Shown one piece after another: positions 16,165-24,377 of a stretch of 33,565 bases of DNA (position 1 is its first letter; the number at the start of each line of letters is the position of its first letter). The stretch covers positions 1-33,565 of the forward strand of contig JAFGJK010000048.1 of the NCBI GenBank assembly GCA_016929135.1, given 5' to 3'. A model generated the notes under the pieces. The model searched no databases and was not told the origin of the DNA. It saw nothing but the letters and a program-made list of their open reading frames with translations. A program made the position numbers and the translations under genes. This stretch comes from Spirochaetota bacterium (lineage in GTDB: Bacteria; Spirochaetota; UBA4802; UBA5550).

Positions 16165-17337
16165 ATGAAAGAAAAAGACCCCTATAGTTTATATCAGAGA
16201 AAACGGAAAGACGGCACCCTCGTGTTCTATGCTCGATTTAGAAAGCAGGACGGCTCTTGGTCCAGCGGAGTATGCACGGGCCATGTCGATGAGATAGAGG
16301 CGGTCAAGTGGTGCTATGCCAACGCAGACAAGCGGCGCGAACAGATAGCGCGCACGGCACAGCAGGAACAGGCCCCGCAGATCACCCTCCGGGAATATGC
16401 AACGGGTTTTTTCGCCTGGGATGGGCCATGGTGTATTGACAAACAGGCATCAGGGAAACGGATCACCCCGAGGCAGTGCAAGGAAAAGACCGCGATTCTT
16501 GAAAACAGGGTGCTCCCTCTCCTTGGTGACAAGTATCTGCATGAGATCAATCGGGCAACGGTCCGGGAATTCAGGAATACTCTTTTTCAACAGGGGCTCG
16601 CCGGGAGCTCGATCAATAAAGCCATATCATGCATAAAGGTCATTCTGGACGCTGCCGAGGAAAAAGAGATCATTACCGAGGCCCCGAAGGTAGTTAGGGC
16701 CGCAATCAGGCAAAAGGAACGGGGGATCCTCACCGTAGAGGAGGTGAAACTGGTATTTTCGGAGCAATGGTCCGATTTCCGGGCCTATGTGTTCAACCTC
16801 CTACAGGCAAGCACCGGCATGAGGCGGGGGGAGTGTCTGGGGCTCCTCATCGGGGATATTCACGAGAATTATATCGTTGTTGAAAAATCCTACGACGAAG
16901 CACAGCGAACACTCAACATGACGACGAAGACCGGCAGGTCCAGAACGGTGATACTGCCGGCATTCGTGCGTGCCGAGATACAGCGCCTTATCGACATTCA
17001 CCCCTACCGCGACGATCCCGGGGAATACCTGTTCTTCTCCTCAAAGCGGGGAAAGCCCATGGAAGGGAGTTATGCGCTCCGTTGCCTCTACAAAATATTG
17101 AGAAGGATCGGCGTTGACTACATGGGCCGCCGGATCGTGGGGCACTCATGGCGTCATTGGTATAATTCAATATTGGTCAATGCGAAAATTCCGATTATGA
17201 AGGTGCAGCAGCTCACCGGGCACTCGACAATCGAAATGACGCGGCAGTATTTCCACGCCGATGACATGCGCGACGTGCTCGACGTGGTGGAGGGGACATT
17301 GTTTTCCGACAAGGAAGGGGAGGGGGGCAATGGATAG
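16165..17337 (+). CDS. int: tyrosine recombinase / phage integrase
   Basis: A 390-residue integrase that should catalyse recombination between the element and tRNA-Arg. The N-terminal AP2-like arm-binding region (Y-A-R-F-R-K-Q-D-G-S-W) precedes a SAM-like core-binding domain and the catalytic domain with Arg220 (T-G-M-R-R-G-E), H-S-W-R-H (His327, Arg330), G-H-S-T (His353) and the nucleophile Tyr362 in R-Q-Y-F-H. All catalytic residues are present. ATG 16165 is chosen because GGAGG lies 6 nt upstream; the open frame begins earlier at a TTG. It is adjacent to and reads away from the tRNA. Its stop overlaps the next gene by 8 nt. Confidence 0.95.
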   Translation: MKEKDPYSLYQRKRKDGTLVFYARFRKQDGSWSSGVCTGHVDEIEAVKWCYANADKRREQIARTAQQEQAPQITLREYATGFFAWDGPWCIDKQASGKRITPRQCKEKTAILENRVLPLLGDKYLHEINRATVREFRNTLFQQGLAGSSINKAISCIKVILDAAEEKEIITEAPKVVRAAIRQKERGILTVEEVKLVFSEQWSDFRAYVFNLLQASTGMRRGECLGLLIGDIHENYIVVEKSYDEAQRTLNMTTKTGRSRTVILPAFVRAEIQRLIDIHPYRDDPGEYLFFSSKRGKPMEGSYALRCLYKILRRIGVDYMGRRIVGHSWRHWYNSILVNAKIPIMKVQQLTGHSTIEMTRQYFHADDMRDVLDVVEGTLFSDKEGEGGNG

Positions 17338-18064
17338 TTACTTGAAAAAATCATTCGATACAACGTGCAATCTCATTTATGAGGTTCAGCAATTCGAGAA
17401 AAAACATGGTTCTATGTACGAAATCATCCAGCGGCACAATGATGAACCGGATAGAGAACGAGACGAAGCAATTATAAAGGAATTCCGGTCAATACTGTTT
17501 CCAGGGAACCCGGGAACCAATTTTGAATTATTTTTTTATGATGATATTGAACGCAATTTTTTATTAACAATTCAAGCAGATAAAGATTTTTCAACGGGTG
17601 CAATCATCAATACAAAAAGATCAATATCCGCATTTCGGGAATTTGAAAAGACGATTAAAAAGCAATCTGACTGGCTCGCCTCATTATCAAATAAATTATC
17701 CGTCAAGAATGAAGCCGTGTTTTCAATGACCCTTTTTTATTATCAGAGACTCGGCCGCCTCGCCTGGGACGATGACGAATTATTGAACGGTGGAAAAATC
17801 GAAGTACGCGGCGGTGATGAAGGGATATGGATATTGTCTCTTTTTGAAGTGATGATGAAAATGAGAATCATTAAAAATATTGTAGCGAACACCGGCAGCC
17901 TAAAGGATCACACGGACCGGATCGAGAAATATTTCCAGGGGTTGCCGAAATCATTAAATGCTCTTTATAAAAAGGGGAGAGCGTCAAAAGAAGTAAAATT
18001 ATTTTATCATACCACCATGGATAAAATAGAAGAAGAACTCACCGCCGCACATATCCTCGTTTAA
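17330..18064 (+). CDS. element protein of unknown function, coupled to the integrase
   Basis: A 244-residue protein, not recognised. It is rich in Lys, Glu, Phe and Ile and largely alpha-helical by composition, with no signal peptide or clear membrane segment. An aromatic segment L-F-Y-Y-Q-R-L-G-R-L-A-W lies mid-protein. ATG 17330 overlaps the integrase stop by 8 nt with a GGGGAGGGG ribosome site, so it is translated with the integrase. Base composition is lower in GC than in the host genes. In satellites this position is often taken by a regulator, but no HTH is evident here. Confidence 0.75.
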   Translation: MDSYLKKSFDTTCNLIYEVQQFEKKHGSMYEIIQRHNDEPDRERDEAIIKEFRSILFPGNPGTNFELFFYDDIERNFLLTIQADKDFSTGAIINTKRSISAFREFEKTIKKQSDWLASLSNKLSVKNEAVFSMTLFYYQRLGRLAWDDDELLNGGKIEVRGGDEGIWILSLFEVMMKMRIIKNIVANTGSLKDHTDRIEKYFQGLPKSLNALYKKGRASKEVKLFYHTTMDKIEEELTAAHILV

Positions 18065-18070
18065 ATTTTC

Positions 18071-18106
18071 AGTTACCACAAGTTCTCTCAGTTACCGAAA
18101 GTAACT
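18071..18106. promoter_or_regulatory. AGTTAC repeats: candidate operator upstream of the Xis-like gene
   Basis: AGTTAC-CGAAA-GTAACT (18090-18106) is a perfect 6-bp dyad, and a third AGTTACC copy begins at 18071. Spacing of about 20 bp places the copies on one helix face. A further dyad CACTG-AACCA-CAGTG lies between here and the next gene. The site could control the gene at 18201. Confidence 0.4.
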
Positions 18107-18200
18107 TTCAGCATGTTTTGCTATCGCATAACGATTAGTTAATTGCAAATCACTGAACCACAGTGTATTTTGTATTTAACGAAAAGGGAGGTGTTATGTG

Positions 18201-18446
18201 ATGCAGCAAGCACAGCAGATCATGATTAATAACGAGAGCTTCGAGAGGGCAGAAAAATTTCTAACGGTCGATGAAGCCTGCGAATACCTCAAAGAGAAAG
18301 GGCTCCCGCGCAGCAAACGAGCTCTTTACGGATACACGCGAAAGGGGCAACTCCCATACATTAAGTTCCTTGGCTCCACGAGATTTACACCCGAGGGCCT
18401 GGAGCAATTTGTCCGGGATAATATCGTCGCCGTGGGTGCCCATTAA
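18201..18446 (+). CDS. excisionase/AlpA-like helix-turn-helix protein
   Basis: An 81-residue DNA-binding protein. F-L-T-V-D-E-A-C-E-Y-L followed by a turn, R-A-L-Y-G-Y-T-R-K-G-Q-L-P-Y-I-K and R-F-T-P-E-G-L-E-Q-F-V is the MerR-type excisionase/AlpA pattern (helix, helix, beta wing). Such proteins bend att DNA for excision or switch on satellite gene expression. ATG 18201 has GGGAGGTG upstream; GTG 18198 is possible. It sits between the integrase module and the replication gene, as in P4-like and PICI elements. Confidence 0.85.
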   Translation: MQQAQQIMINNESFERAEKFLTVDEACEYLKEKGLPRSKRALYGYTRKGQLPYIKFLGSTRFTPEGLEQFVRDNIVAVGAH

Positions 18447-18508
18447 GACGCAAAACGGCGGGGCCCCCAGCCACCGCCGAAACGCGAGATAAAATCAGGA
18501 ATGGATCT

Positions 18509-18802
18509 ATGAATAATTTACAAACAAACTCAGTACAGTGTCAAGCGGTTTTTCAATTCTATAAAATGTCCTACCCGCCTGCCTTCGCCGTGGTTATGGT
18601 CAACAATCCCGATGACGGCGTAATTATTGGCTGGAAGGTTCCATGTTGCCCCCTTTGCCGCTGTGAACACATCGAAACAGATCCCGACGTAATAGGCCGA
18701 GTTGTCGCCGCACCGTGCGGTAAAGGGCTTTATGTGCTTGTCGAAATGCGGGTTCTTGAAATGTTCAATGGAGTAATGTTCGACGTGGGGGAGGCGGTAT
18801 GA
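18509..18802 (+). CDS. small element protein with a possible zinc site, unknown function
   Basis: A 97-residue protein. C-C-P-L-C-R-C-E-H mid-sequence and a later P-C-G-K could bind a metal ion. The rest is hydrophobic-alternating (beta-like), with no signal peptide. Its stop overlaps the primase start (ATGA), so the two are coupled. It may be a replication accessory, by position only. Confidence 0.65.
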   Translation: MNNLQTNSVQCQAVFQFYKMSYPPAFAVVMVNNPDDGVIIGWKVPCCPLCRCEHIETDPDVIGRVVAAPCGKGLYVLVEMRVLEMFNGVMFDVGEAV

Positions 18803-20625
18803 GGGATTTGCATTATACATATACCGCCCCCACTGGAAGACTATTCTTTTTGAATGCCAGTGGCGAAATTCAAGAAAACGCAAACGATCTTATCGGGACC
18901 GGAAAAAATATAAACGCCATTCTCACCGACTCCGAACTTGTCGATTGCATGGCGTCGCTGAAAAAACATTTTGACGACCGAGCCGCTGCAGATCGTGAGG
19001 CCGCACGTATCGCCAGGGAAAAACGGGAGCGTGAAAAACCTGCGGCCCCAGCTCCGGTCCCTGGGAACGGCGGGGCGAAACCACACGGTCACGGTAGCGG
19101 GAAGGCAGTGGCGGCATCAGATAATAAAGTAGTCGGCATCATCTCAGGAAACAAAATCACCTTCGAGGGACTCACCCTTCCAGAAAAAAAGAAATTGAAA
19201 ACAATTTCCGCAGAACGACAGTACTCCGAAAATTATTATTCGATGACCGACCGGGGGAATGCACAGCGGATTTATGACGAATACGGTTCAACCCTTGATT
19301 ACGTGCACGAGCTGGGCAAATTCGCTCACTTTGATGGGGTAGTACATATTGTTGATGAAAGTGAAAAACGTATTCACGAAATATACAAAGAAACCGGCGA
19401 GAGAATGGTCGATGAGGCTTTTCGTATTGAAGGGAAAGATGCAAGGGAGGCAGCCCTCAAGTGGTGTAGGCAATCAGAGTTTTTCAAAGTATTTTCTTCG
19501 ACCATTGCTCACCTGCAGCGGATGACCGCACACAGTATTCACGAGTACGATGTAGACGATTACGAAATACTTTGCCTTAATGGTGCGCTTGACTTGAAGG
19601 AAATCAAGTTAACCCCATCATCCCCCGAGCAAAAACACTTAAAGGTAGTACGGGCAAAATACGACCCAGAGGCCAAGGCCCCGCGATGGGAGCAATTCAT
19701 CGAAGAAGTAACGAGCAAAGACGGCACACCACGCCCGGAGCTCGCCCACTATCTCCATAAGGTGCTCGGGTATTGTCTCACGGCGGATACATCGGAAAAA
19801 TGCATTTTTTTCTTTTACGGGGGAACCGGAGACAACGGCAAGTCAACGCTAATCACGGTTATTGAATACATCCTCGGTCCCTATGCTCAGCGCATTTCGT
19901 CCACGTCTCTCATGAAGAAAAAATTTGGAAGTAACGAAATACGAAACGACCTGGCCAAGTTGATCGGATCCCGTTTTGTAGCTGGCTCAGAGGTGAGCAA
20001 AAACAACATTTTTGATGACGGTATTATTCGCGACCTCGTGGGAGGGGACTCGATCACTTGCCGATTTTTACGGCAGGAGTTTTTCACCTATGAACCAAAA
20101 TATAAACTTTTTCTCTATGGGAACAATAAACCACGGATCGACGCGGACGACCCCGCAATACGCAATAAAATAAAAATGATACCCTTCGACTTTCAACCCG
20201 CCACTGTTGATAAGAAGCTGAAAAAGACACTCAAGGCCGAAGCGGATGGGATATTTAACTGGTTGGTTGAGGGTCTACGAATGTATCGTGATGAAGGGCT
20301 CACGGATCCCGAAGAAATTAAAGAAATCACAAAAGAGTATTTCGACCATAACGATTTTATCGCCCGGTTTATTGCGGAGAATTACGAGGTAGTCGGTATT
20401 GATGAAGGCAATGTTTCCAAAATTTCACTTTATGAAGCATACACTGAATGGGCCATGGGTGAGGGTGTCAAAAAGCCTCTCTCTAAAAATGCATTTGGTA
20501 GCCGCATGATAGGCAAGGGTTTTAAAGATGCTTCTGTTAAAAAAGATGGTAAAACCGCGAGAGTATGGCTGGGACTCAAGGGAGGAAAAGGGGAATCAGA
20601 GGAGCAACTCGATGTGCCATTTTGA
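18799..20625 (+). CDS. phage/plasmid primase-helicase, P4/D5 type (SF3 helicase)
   Basis: A 608-residue replication protein. The N-terminal part is variable and contains an Ala/Pro/Gly/His linker around residues 75-100. The D5-type region precedes an SF3 helicase core: Walker A G-G-T-G-D-N-G-K-S-T at 341-350 (Lys348), then the S-R-F-V-A-G-S-E and L-F-L-Y-G-N-N-K-P-R motifs B' and C. A winged-helix-like C-terminus follows. It should drive replication of the excised element. No primase active-site motif was confirmed by eye in the N-terminus, so it may be helicase only. The start overlaps the preceding stop (ATGA). Confidence 0.93.
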   Translation: MRDLHYTYTAPTGRLFFLNASGEIQENANDLIGTGKNINAILTDSELVDCMASLKKHFDDRAAADREAARIAREKREREKPAAPAPVPGNGGAKPHGHGSGKAVAASDNKVVGIISGNKITFEGLTLPEKKKLKTISAERQYSENYYSMTDRGNAQRIYDEYGSTLDYVHELGKFAHFDGVVHIVDESEKRIHEIYKETGERMVDEAFRIEGKDAREAALKWCRQSEFFKVFSSTIAHLQRMTAHSIHEYDVDDYEILCLNGALDLKEIKLTPSSPEQKHLKVVRAKYDPEAKAPRWEQFIEEVTSKDGTPRPELAHYLHKVLGYCLTADTSEKCIFFFYGGTGDNGKSTLITVIEYILGPYAQRISSTSLMKKKFGSNEIRNDLAKLIGSRFVAGSEVSKNNIFDDGIIRDLVGGDSITCRFLRQEFFTYEPKYKLFLYGNNKPRIDADDPAIRNKIKMIPFDFQPATVDKKLKKTLKAEADGIFNWLVEGLRMYRDEGLTDPEEIKEITKEYFDHNDFIARFIAENYEVVGIDEGNVSKISLYEAYTEWAMGEGVKKPLSKNAFGSRMIGKGFKDASVKKDGKTARVWLGLKGGKGESEEQLDVPF

Positions 20626-20769
20626 ATCCGGTTACACAGCTACACGGGTTACGCTGATTTCGTATTCCCCCCTAAAGAGAATATTATTTTTGATCTCTCT
20701 TATAGAACGAACAGGAAACTGTGTAACTTGTGTGACGTGTAACCTTTTATTCATTTTTTGGAGGACTTT

Positions 20770-21003
20770 ATGGACATAGAAGAAATTCAGGAAATTATTC
20801 ACCCTCTTGTGGATGCAATTCGTCTTATTTCGCATGGTACAACGTCTGGCCCTGCAGGACTGGAGGGGCTCGGGATGGCAATTGCTGGGGATAGTCTCAG
20901 TCTTCCCCTTAGTCATGCGGTGCAGCAGGTGGCAGAATCTATGTCTGAGATTGCCCAAAGTATTGATCGCCTTGCCGCAGTGATTGAGGATAGAGAAAAA
21001 TGA
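20770..21003 (+). CDS. small element protein, helical, unknown function
   Basis: A 77-residue acidic protein with GGAGG upstream of ATG 20770. The N-terminus M-D-I-E-E-I-Q-E-I-I and the C-terminal V-A-E-S-M-S-E-I-A-Q-S-I-D-R-L-A are amphipathic helices with a Gly-rich middle. The 144 bp before it, after the primase, contain no gene. Its stop overlaps the next start (ATGA). Confidence 0.65.
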   Translation: MDIEEIQEIIHPLVDAIRLISHGTTSGPAGLEGLGMAIAGDSLSLPLSHAVQQVAESMSEIAQSIDRLAAVIEDREK

Positions 21004-21239
21004 GGGCCGAGAAATTGTCTATCCGTTGCCGCGCCTCTCGTTGTCCCTCATCCCTGCAGGCCCATATCGAGCCCGGGGAAACCCTCGACACGCTCCTGCA
21101 GCGGCACGGATGGACACGCAGCCCTGACGGAATCGGCTTTTTCTGCCAGCATCACAGCAAGCGCACGGCGCCCGAACCACCCGCCTTCCCTGATCACAAG
21201 CAGGCCAGGGCGAGCCGATGGGAGAGGAGTCGTGGATGA
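21000..21239 (+). CDS. small Cys/His protein, unknown function
   Basis: A 79-residue basic protein with C-R-A-S-R-C near the N-terminus and F-F-C-Q-H-H-S later, a spacing that could bind zinc. It is coupled to the previous gene by ATGA. The Pro/Arg/Lys-rich tail looks disordered. The GC-rich composition makes random open frames likely in this stretch, so confidence is moderate. Confidence 0.5.
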   Translation: MRAEKLSIRCRASRCPSSLQAHIEPGETLDTLLQRHGWTRSPDGIGFFCQHHSKRTAPEPPAFPDHKQARASRWERSRG

Positions 21240-21339
21240 TGACCCATATATATTTCACGGGTCCTGCGGAGAGGCCCCCCTTTCGATCGGGCATTCACTC
21301 GCAACGGCAATCTTCGGCACCTCGTATATTTTGAAAACC

Positions 21340-21357
21340 GGTTGACAACCGTCAACC
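21340..21357. promoter_or_regulatory. inverted repeat GGTTGAC-aacc-GTCAACC, candidate operator
   Basis: Perfect 7-bp arms with a 4-bp spacer end 20 bp before the TTG start of the terminase-small-like gene. The left arm includes TTGAC. It could bind a dimeric repressor. Confidence 0.45.
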
Positions 21358-21377
21358 AAACAAATGGAGGAAATAAA

Positions 21378-21950
21378 TTGAAAAAAAGACTCGTAAATCA
21401 AAAGCAGCTTTCACAGATTCTCGACATATCCCCGCAGGCCGTCGGTAAACTCGTCGCCCGTGGCAGCATAATCCGCGACTCCGTCGGACTTATAGACCTG
21501 GATCACCCTGAAAATGCCGCATACCTCCGGGATAAGGGAATCAATCCCCGGAAAATCAAAATCTCAGCGTCCCCGGCCACCTTGAAGGCTCCGGCATCTA
21601 CCCGTTCAGGAAATGAAAGGACCATTTCGGAATTACAGAAAATCAAATTGGAGAAGCAAACCGCGAAGCTCGAAATTGAAATCGACCGCCTCAATAAAAA
21701 ACTGCTGCCTATCGAATTCGTGGACGGCGTGTACATTCTTCATGTCGAAGGCCTCCACTCCTTGCTTGAACGTTTCGCCGCAACCTATATCCGCGACGTG
21801 GGGAAAAAGATTTTAGAGGCTGGCGAAATTTTGCCCGCACACATCGAGGAATTTACAGGGTTTATTTTGACCGCTATGCACGACAATAAAATGTCGGTCA
21901 TGAAAAAATTGGAAGCATACGACCCAAAAAATTCGCCGGGAAGGTTTTAG
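21378..21950 (+). CDS. terminase small subunit-like (Nu1-type) DNA-binding protein
   Basis: A 190-residue protein. The N-terminal winged HTH reads V-N-Q-K-Q-L-S-Q-I-L-D-I-S-P-Q-A-V-G-K-L (about 5-24), followed by a linker, a long Lys/Glu coiled coil (about 85-120, E-L-Q-K-I-K-L-E-K-Q-T) ending in L-L-P-I-E-F-V, and a C-terminal helical domain. This order matches phage Nu1-like small terminase proteins, which pick the DNA to be packaged. The start is TTG 21378, because GGAGG lies 7 nt upstream; the frame also opens at TTG 21342 inside an inverted repeat. No large terminase is nearby. A phage regulator with similar HTH is the alternative. Confidence 0.58.
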   Translation: MKKRLVNQKQLSQILDISPQAVGKLVARGSIIRDSVGLIDLDHPENAAYLRDKGINPRKIKISASPATLKAPASTRSGNERTISELQKIKLEKQTAKLEIEIDRLNKKLLPIEFVDGVYILHVEGLHSLLERFAATYIRDVGKKILEAGEILPAHIEEFTGFILTAMHDNKMSVMKKLEAYDPKNSPGRF

Positions 21951-22010
21951 TGAAACCCACCGCCCCCTCGGGCGTTGGAATATAATTTTTTATTTGGAGG
22001 ATTAAACATT

Positions 22011-22376
22011 ATGGCTCAACCTTATCAAAACTTACTCGACGCGGCCCGGATGGTTATTTCCAAAGAAACCGCCCCGCCTCGTATATTATACCGGCTGGAG
22101 TGCGCGCTCAATGATTTGTCGAATATGGCGACAGGCGCGGTTCCGGTGATGGTCAGAAAGCTCCAGGACCTTCGTCAACAGATCGATGGGATGCCGGTTG
22201 ATTCTGAGGACGTCACCCCCCTGTTGGAGCAGTTGGCCGGAATGCAGATGGAGTGTAAATCCCTTGACGGCGTTGTCGGCTTACTCGCCGCCGAAAAAAG
22301 CAGGATCAGAGAGTTATTGTCCCCGCCGCCTCCAGCGCCGAAGGATCAGCAACAGAGCGAGGAGGTGACAGCATGA
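22011..22376 (+). CDS. small element protein, helical, unknown function
   Basis: A 121-residue protein with GGAGG 10 nt before ATG 22011; the frame opens 12 codons earlier without a ribosome site. Long helices dominate (L-L-D-A-A-R-M-V-I and V-M-V-R-K-L-Q-D-L-R-Q-Q-I), with a Pro-rich then Gln/Glu tail. A short GC dyad CGCCC-CCTC-GGGCG at 21961-21974 in the preceding gap may separate it from the upstream gene. It is the first of a coupled run leading to the protease gene. Confidence 0.65.
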   Translation: MAQPYQNLLDAARMVISKETAPPRILYRLECALNDLSNMATGAVPVMVRKLQDLRQQIDGMPVDSEDVTPLLEQLAGMQMECKSLDGVVGLLAAEKSRIRELLSPPPPAPKDQQQSEEVTA

Positions 22377-22669
22377 ACCTCCAGGAATTACAAGACAAAG
22401 TTCACAACCTTTACCAAAAGGCGATAAATATGAACGACGTTGTTTTTGACATGGCACGTCTTCAAGGCGATCTTGCTCGGGCGATCAGTAGCGGGAATGT
22501 CACCTGGGAGCTGAAGGTACGCACGGCCCTCCGTGACACTCTCGCCGCCGCTGCATTGAGGCGGGAAACGTGGAAAGAGTATCATAAACTTCGGAAGGAC
22601 CTCGACGAGCAGACCGACCCGAAGTGTCCCACATTTCGCGGCCCGGATGAGGAGGAGGTGGCGTTATGA
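22373..22669 (+). CDS. small element protein, unknown function
   Basis: A 98-residue helical protein (L-Q-E-L-Q-D-K-V-H-N-L-Y-Q-K-A at the start) with a charged tail. It overlaps both neighbours by ATGA, with GGAGG upstream, so it is translated as part of a chain. No family recognised. Confidence 0.66.
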   Translation: MNLQELQDKVHNLYQKAINMNDVVFDMARLQGDLARAISSGNVTWELKVRTALRDTLAAAALRRETWKEYHKLRKDLDEQTDPKCPTFRGPDEEEVAL

Positions 22670-22962
22670 TACGAATTCAAAGCTATGGAAATTATGCAGA
22701 TAAGATTCATGGACTGGAAGAGCAGCTCCGTGTGCTCGAATGGCGGAACCGTGGCACCGGTGGGAAGTACACCGGGGATGTTCAGAGGATCAAGACTGAA
22801 ATTCTCCAGCATAGAATTTTATTGATTGATCAGGAATACGACAGGCTGCGGTGGACGAGGGCAAAACTCGTCAGAGAGCTGGACGAATTGCTGCCGAAGA
22901 GCCCGGTGCAAGAGGAGGAAAAATCGAATGGTAAAAAACGATTATTTTCTCAATCGAAGTGA
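22666..22962 (+). CDS. small coiled-coil element protein, unknown function
   Basis: A 98-residue protein with two coiled-coil-like segments, I-H-G-L-E-E-Q-L-R-V-L-E-W and A-K-L-V-R-E-L-D-E-L-L. It is coupled to the previous gene by ATGA, with GGAGGAGG upstream. The next small gene starts inside its last 35 bases. Confidence 0.65.
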   Translation: MIRIQSYGNYADKIHGLEEQLRVLEWRNRGTGGKYTGDVQRIKTEILQHRILLIDQEYDRLRWTRAKLVRELDELLPKSPVQEEEKSNGKKRLFSQSK

Positions 22963-23116
22963 CGGCCTCCCCTCCCTTCGCGAGCAGGCCCGTGGCCGTC
23001 GTGGTTCATTCGCTGGACTTGCGGTCATGGCCGTTGTCGCCGCTCGTTTCACTGAGTGGGGCACTGTGTCCCGGAACGCGGCGAGCCTGCCGACATGGAG
23101 GTGGGAGGCGTGGTAA
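22928..23116 (+). CDS. small protein with a possible membrane segment, unknown function
   Basis: A 62-residue protein. GAGGAGG sits about 8 nt before ATG 22928, within the end of the preceding gene. Residues about 24-40 (S-F-A-G-L-A-V-M-A-V-V-A-A-R-F) are hydrophobic enough for one weak transmembrane helix. Its stop TAA overlaps the next start (GTGGTAA). It could be a minor phage protein; function unknown. Confidence 0.45.
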   Translation: MVKNDYFLNRSDGLPSLREQARGRRGSFAGLAVMAVVAARFTEWGTVSRNAASLPTWRWEAW

Positions 23117-23322
23117 AAAATGACGCGATTTCATCACTTGAGGGAAAGGTAAAAAAATTAAGGAACGAGATTACAGAGCGTCGGCTCCTGGGTCAAGCAT
23201 TCGATGACTTGGCCCTGCAGCTGGCGATTTTACGGGAGGACATCGCCGTTATCCGGCGTGACCCTTATTACTTTGAATTCGTTCGGGGACGAACCCGGGC
23301 ATATTGCACAGGAGGCAAATAA
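23110..23322 (+). CDS. small coiled-coil protein upstream of the protease, unknown function
   Basis: A 70-residue helical protein (S-S-L-E-G-K-V-K-K-L-R-N-E-I and L-A-L-Q-L-A-I-L-R-E-D-I). The start is set at GTG 23110, with GGAGG 7 nt upstream and overlap with the preceding stop. Its own stop overlaps the protease start (TAATG). In-frame ATG 23095 is the alternative. Confidence 0.6.
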   Translation: MVKNDAISSLEGKVKKLRNEITERRLLGQAFDDLALQLAILREDIAVIRRDPYYFEFVRGRTRAYCTGGK

Positions 23323-24194
23323 TGGAAAAAATAATTTTATCGGGCGTCATCGGTGATGACATCACCCCGCAGACTGTCAGAAAAGAACTCGATGCAGCCG
23401 CAGGCTCTGACATTGAGATTCACCTTGCATCCCCCGGCGGTTATGTCGATGCAGGGCTTGAAATTTACAACGCATTCCTCGATTACCGCCGGAATCATCC
23501 CGCCGCACAGATGATTCTCACCGTCAAGGGCGAGGCGGCGAGCATGGCGTCATACCTGGCTATGAATCCCGCATTTCACCCGGTACGGGCCGAGGCGAAC
23601 GCAACGCTTATGATTCACCCGCCACAGGCCGGCGTCAGGGGCGACGCCAGGGACATGAAAAAAATGGCCGATGTACTCGAAGGGCTCGCGGGTATTCTCG
23701 CCGCCGCATATTCGGCACGCACGGGAAAGCCGATAGCCGAGATTCACCACCTCATGAATGATGAGACGTGGTATTTCGGTGCCGAAATCCGGGATCATGG
23801 CTTTGTCCATGAAATGCTCCCCGCGAACCCCGATTTTCCGACGAATCGAGGGGAAGCACTCGCCCGGGCCCGGACTGACTTTCACGGCATGACTGCGAAG
23901 GTGAAGGGAGCACCGGCGGACATCGCCCGTATCGCTGCTATGGTCCAGGGATCCCCGCCGGCTCGTGATGAAATGTTTTATCAAGCAAACCAGGACCGTG
24001 CAATGCTCGGGCTCCCACCCTTGAAACCGAACGCGGCCGATATGGGCGATCCCCTGGCCGAGCAGATCCGGCGAGACAGGATCGCCCTCGGGCTCGATGA
24101 CACCGAGCCGGAGAAGGCGCGTCAAAATTCACCGGTGAAGGATAACGTCGCCGCTCAGATAGAAAAAGACAGAGCGGCCTTGGGGTTATCGTAA
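23322..24194 (+). CDS. ClpP-like phage head maturation protease (S14 family)
   Basis: A 290-residue protein. The ClpP-fold triad is visible: Ser74 in G-E-A-A-S-M-A-S, His99 in M-I-H-P-P-Q and Asp147 in M-N-D-E-T-W, plus the L-A-S-P-G-G-Y-V-D-A-G strand. Such proteases cut scaffold and capsid proteins in phage head assembly. The C-terminal 70 residues carry three imperfect copies of D-R-x-x-L-G-L (Q-D-R-A-M-L-G-L, R-D-R-I-A-L-G-L, K-D-R-A-A-L-G-L), the last two within a larger repeat. AGGAGG precedes ATG 23322. No capsid or scaffold gene follows; a GC-rich dyad region with a T-run at about 24200-24265 probably ends transcription. Confidence 0.88.
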   Translation: MEKIILSGVIGDDITPQTVRKELDAAAGSDIEIHLASPGGYVDAGLEIYNAFLDYRRNHPAAQMILTVKGEAASMASYLAMNPAFHPVRAEANATLMIHPPQAGVRGDARDMKKMADVLEGLAGILAAAYSARTGKPIAEIHHLMNDETWYFGAEIRDHGFVHEMLPANPDFPTNRGEALARARTDFHGMTAKVKGAPADIARIAAMVQGSPPARDEMFYQANQDRAMLGLPPLKPNAADMGDPLAEQIRRDRIALGLDDTEPEKARQNSPVKDNVAAQIEKDRAALGLS

Positions 24195-24287
24195 ACACTA
24201 CACCCCCCCCCTCGGGGCCGGCATCCAGCTTCGCGGCGGGCTGGCTCCAGGGGGAGATTTTTTAAACTGGTAAAAAAGTAAAAAATA

Positions 24288-24344
24288 TTGACAGTGGCGT
24301 GAAGATTAACGATAATGTTGTTGTAAGGGTTTTTAATCGTTAAT
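24288..24344 (+). promoter_or_regulatory. promoter plus 9-bp inverted-repeat operator of the HicBA-like pair
   Basis: TTGACA (24288-24293), a 17-bp spacer and GATAAT (24311-24316) form a near-consensus sigma70 promoter. A perfect inverted repeat ATTAACGAT (24305-24313) / ATCGTTAAT (24336-24344) overlaps the -10 and start region. This layout is what autorepression by an antitoxin would need. Confidence 0.75.
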
Positions 24345-24377
24345 TTAAGGGGTTATTCCTGAAAAAGGGATTTACTT

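Noticed and set aside
20528..20779. An 83-codon frame spanning the end of the primase gene and the following gap
   Set aside because: It shadows the primase in another frame, has no ribosome site and no protein-like pattern beyond the gap.
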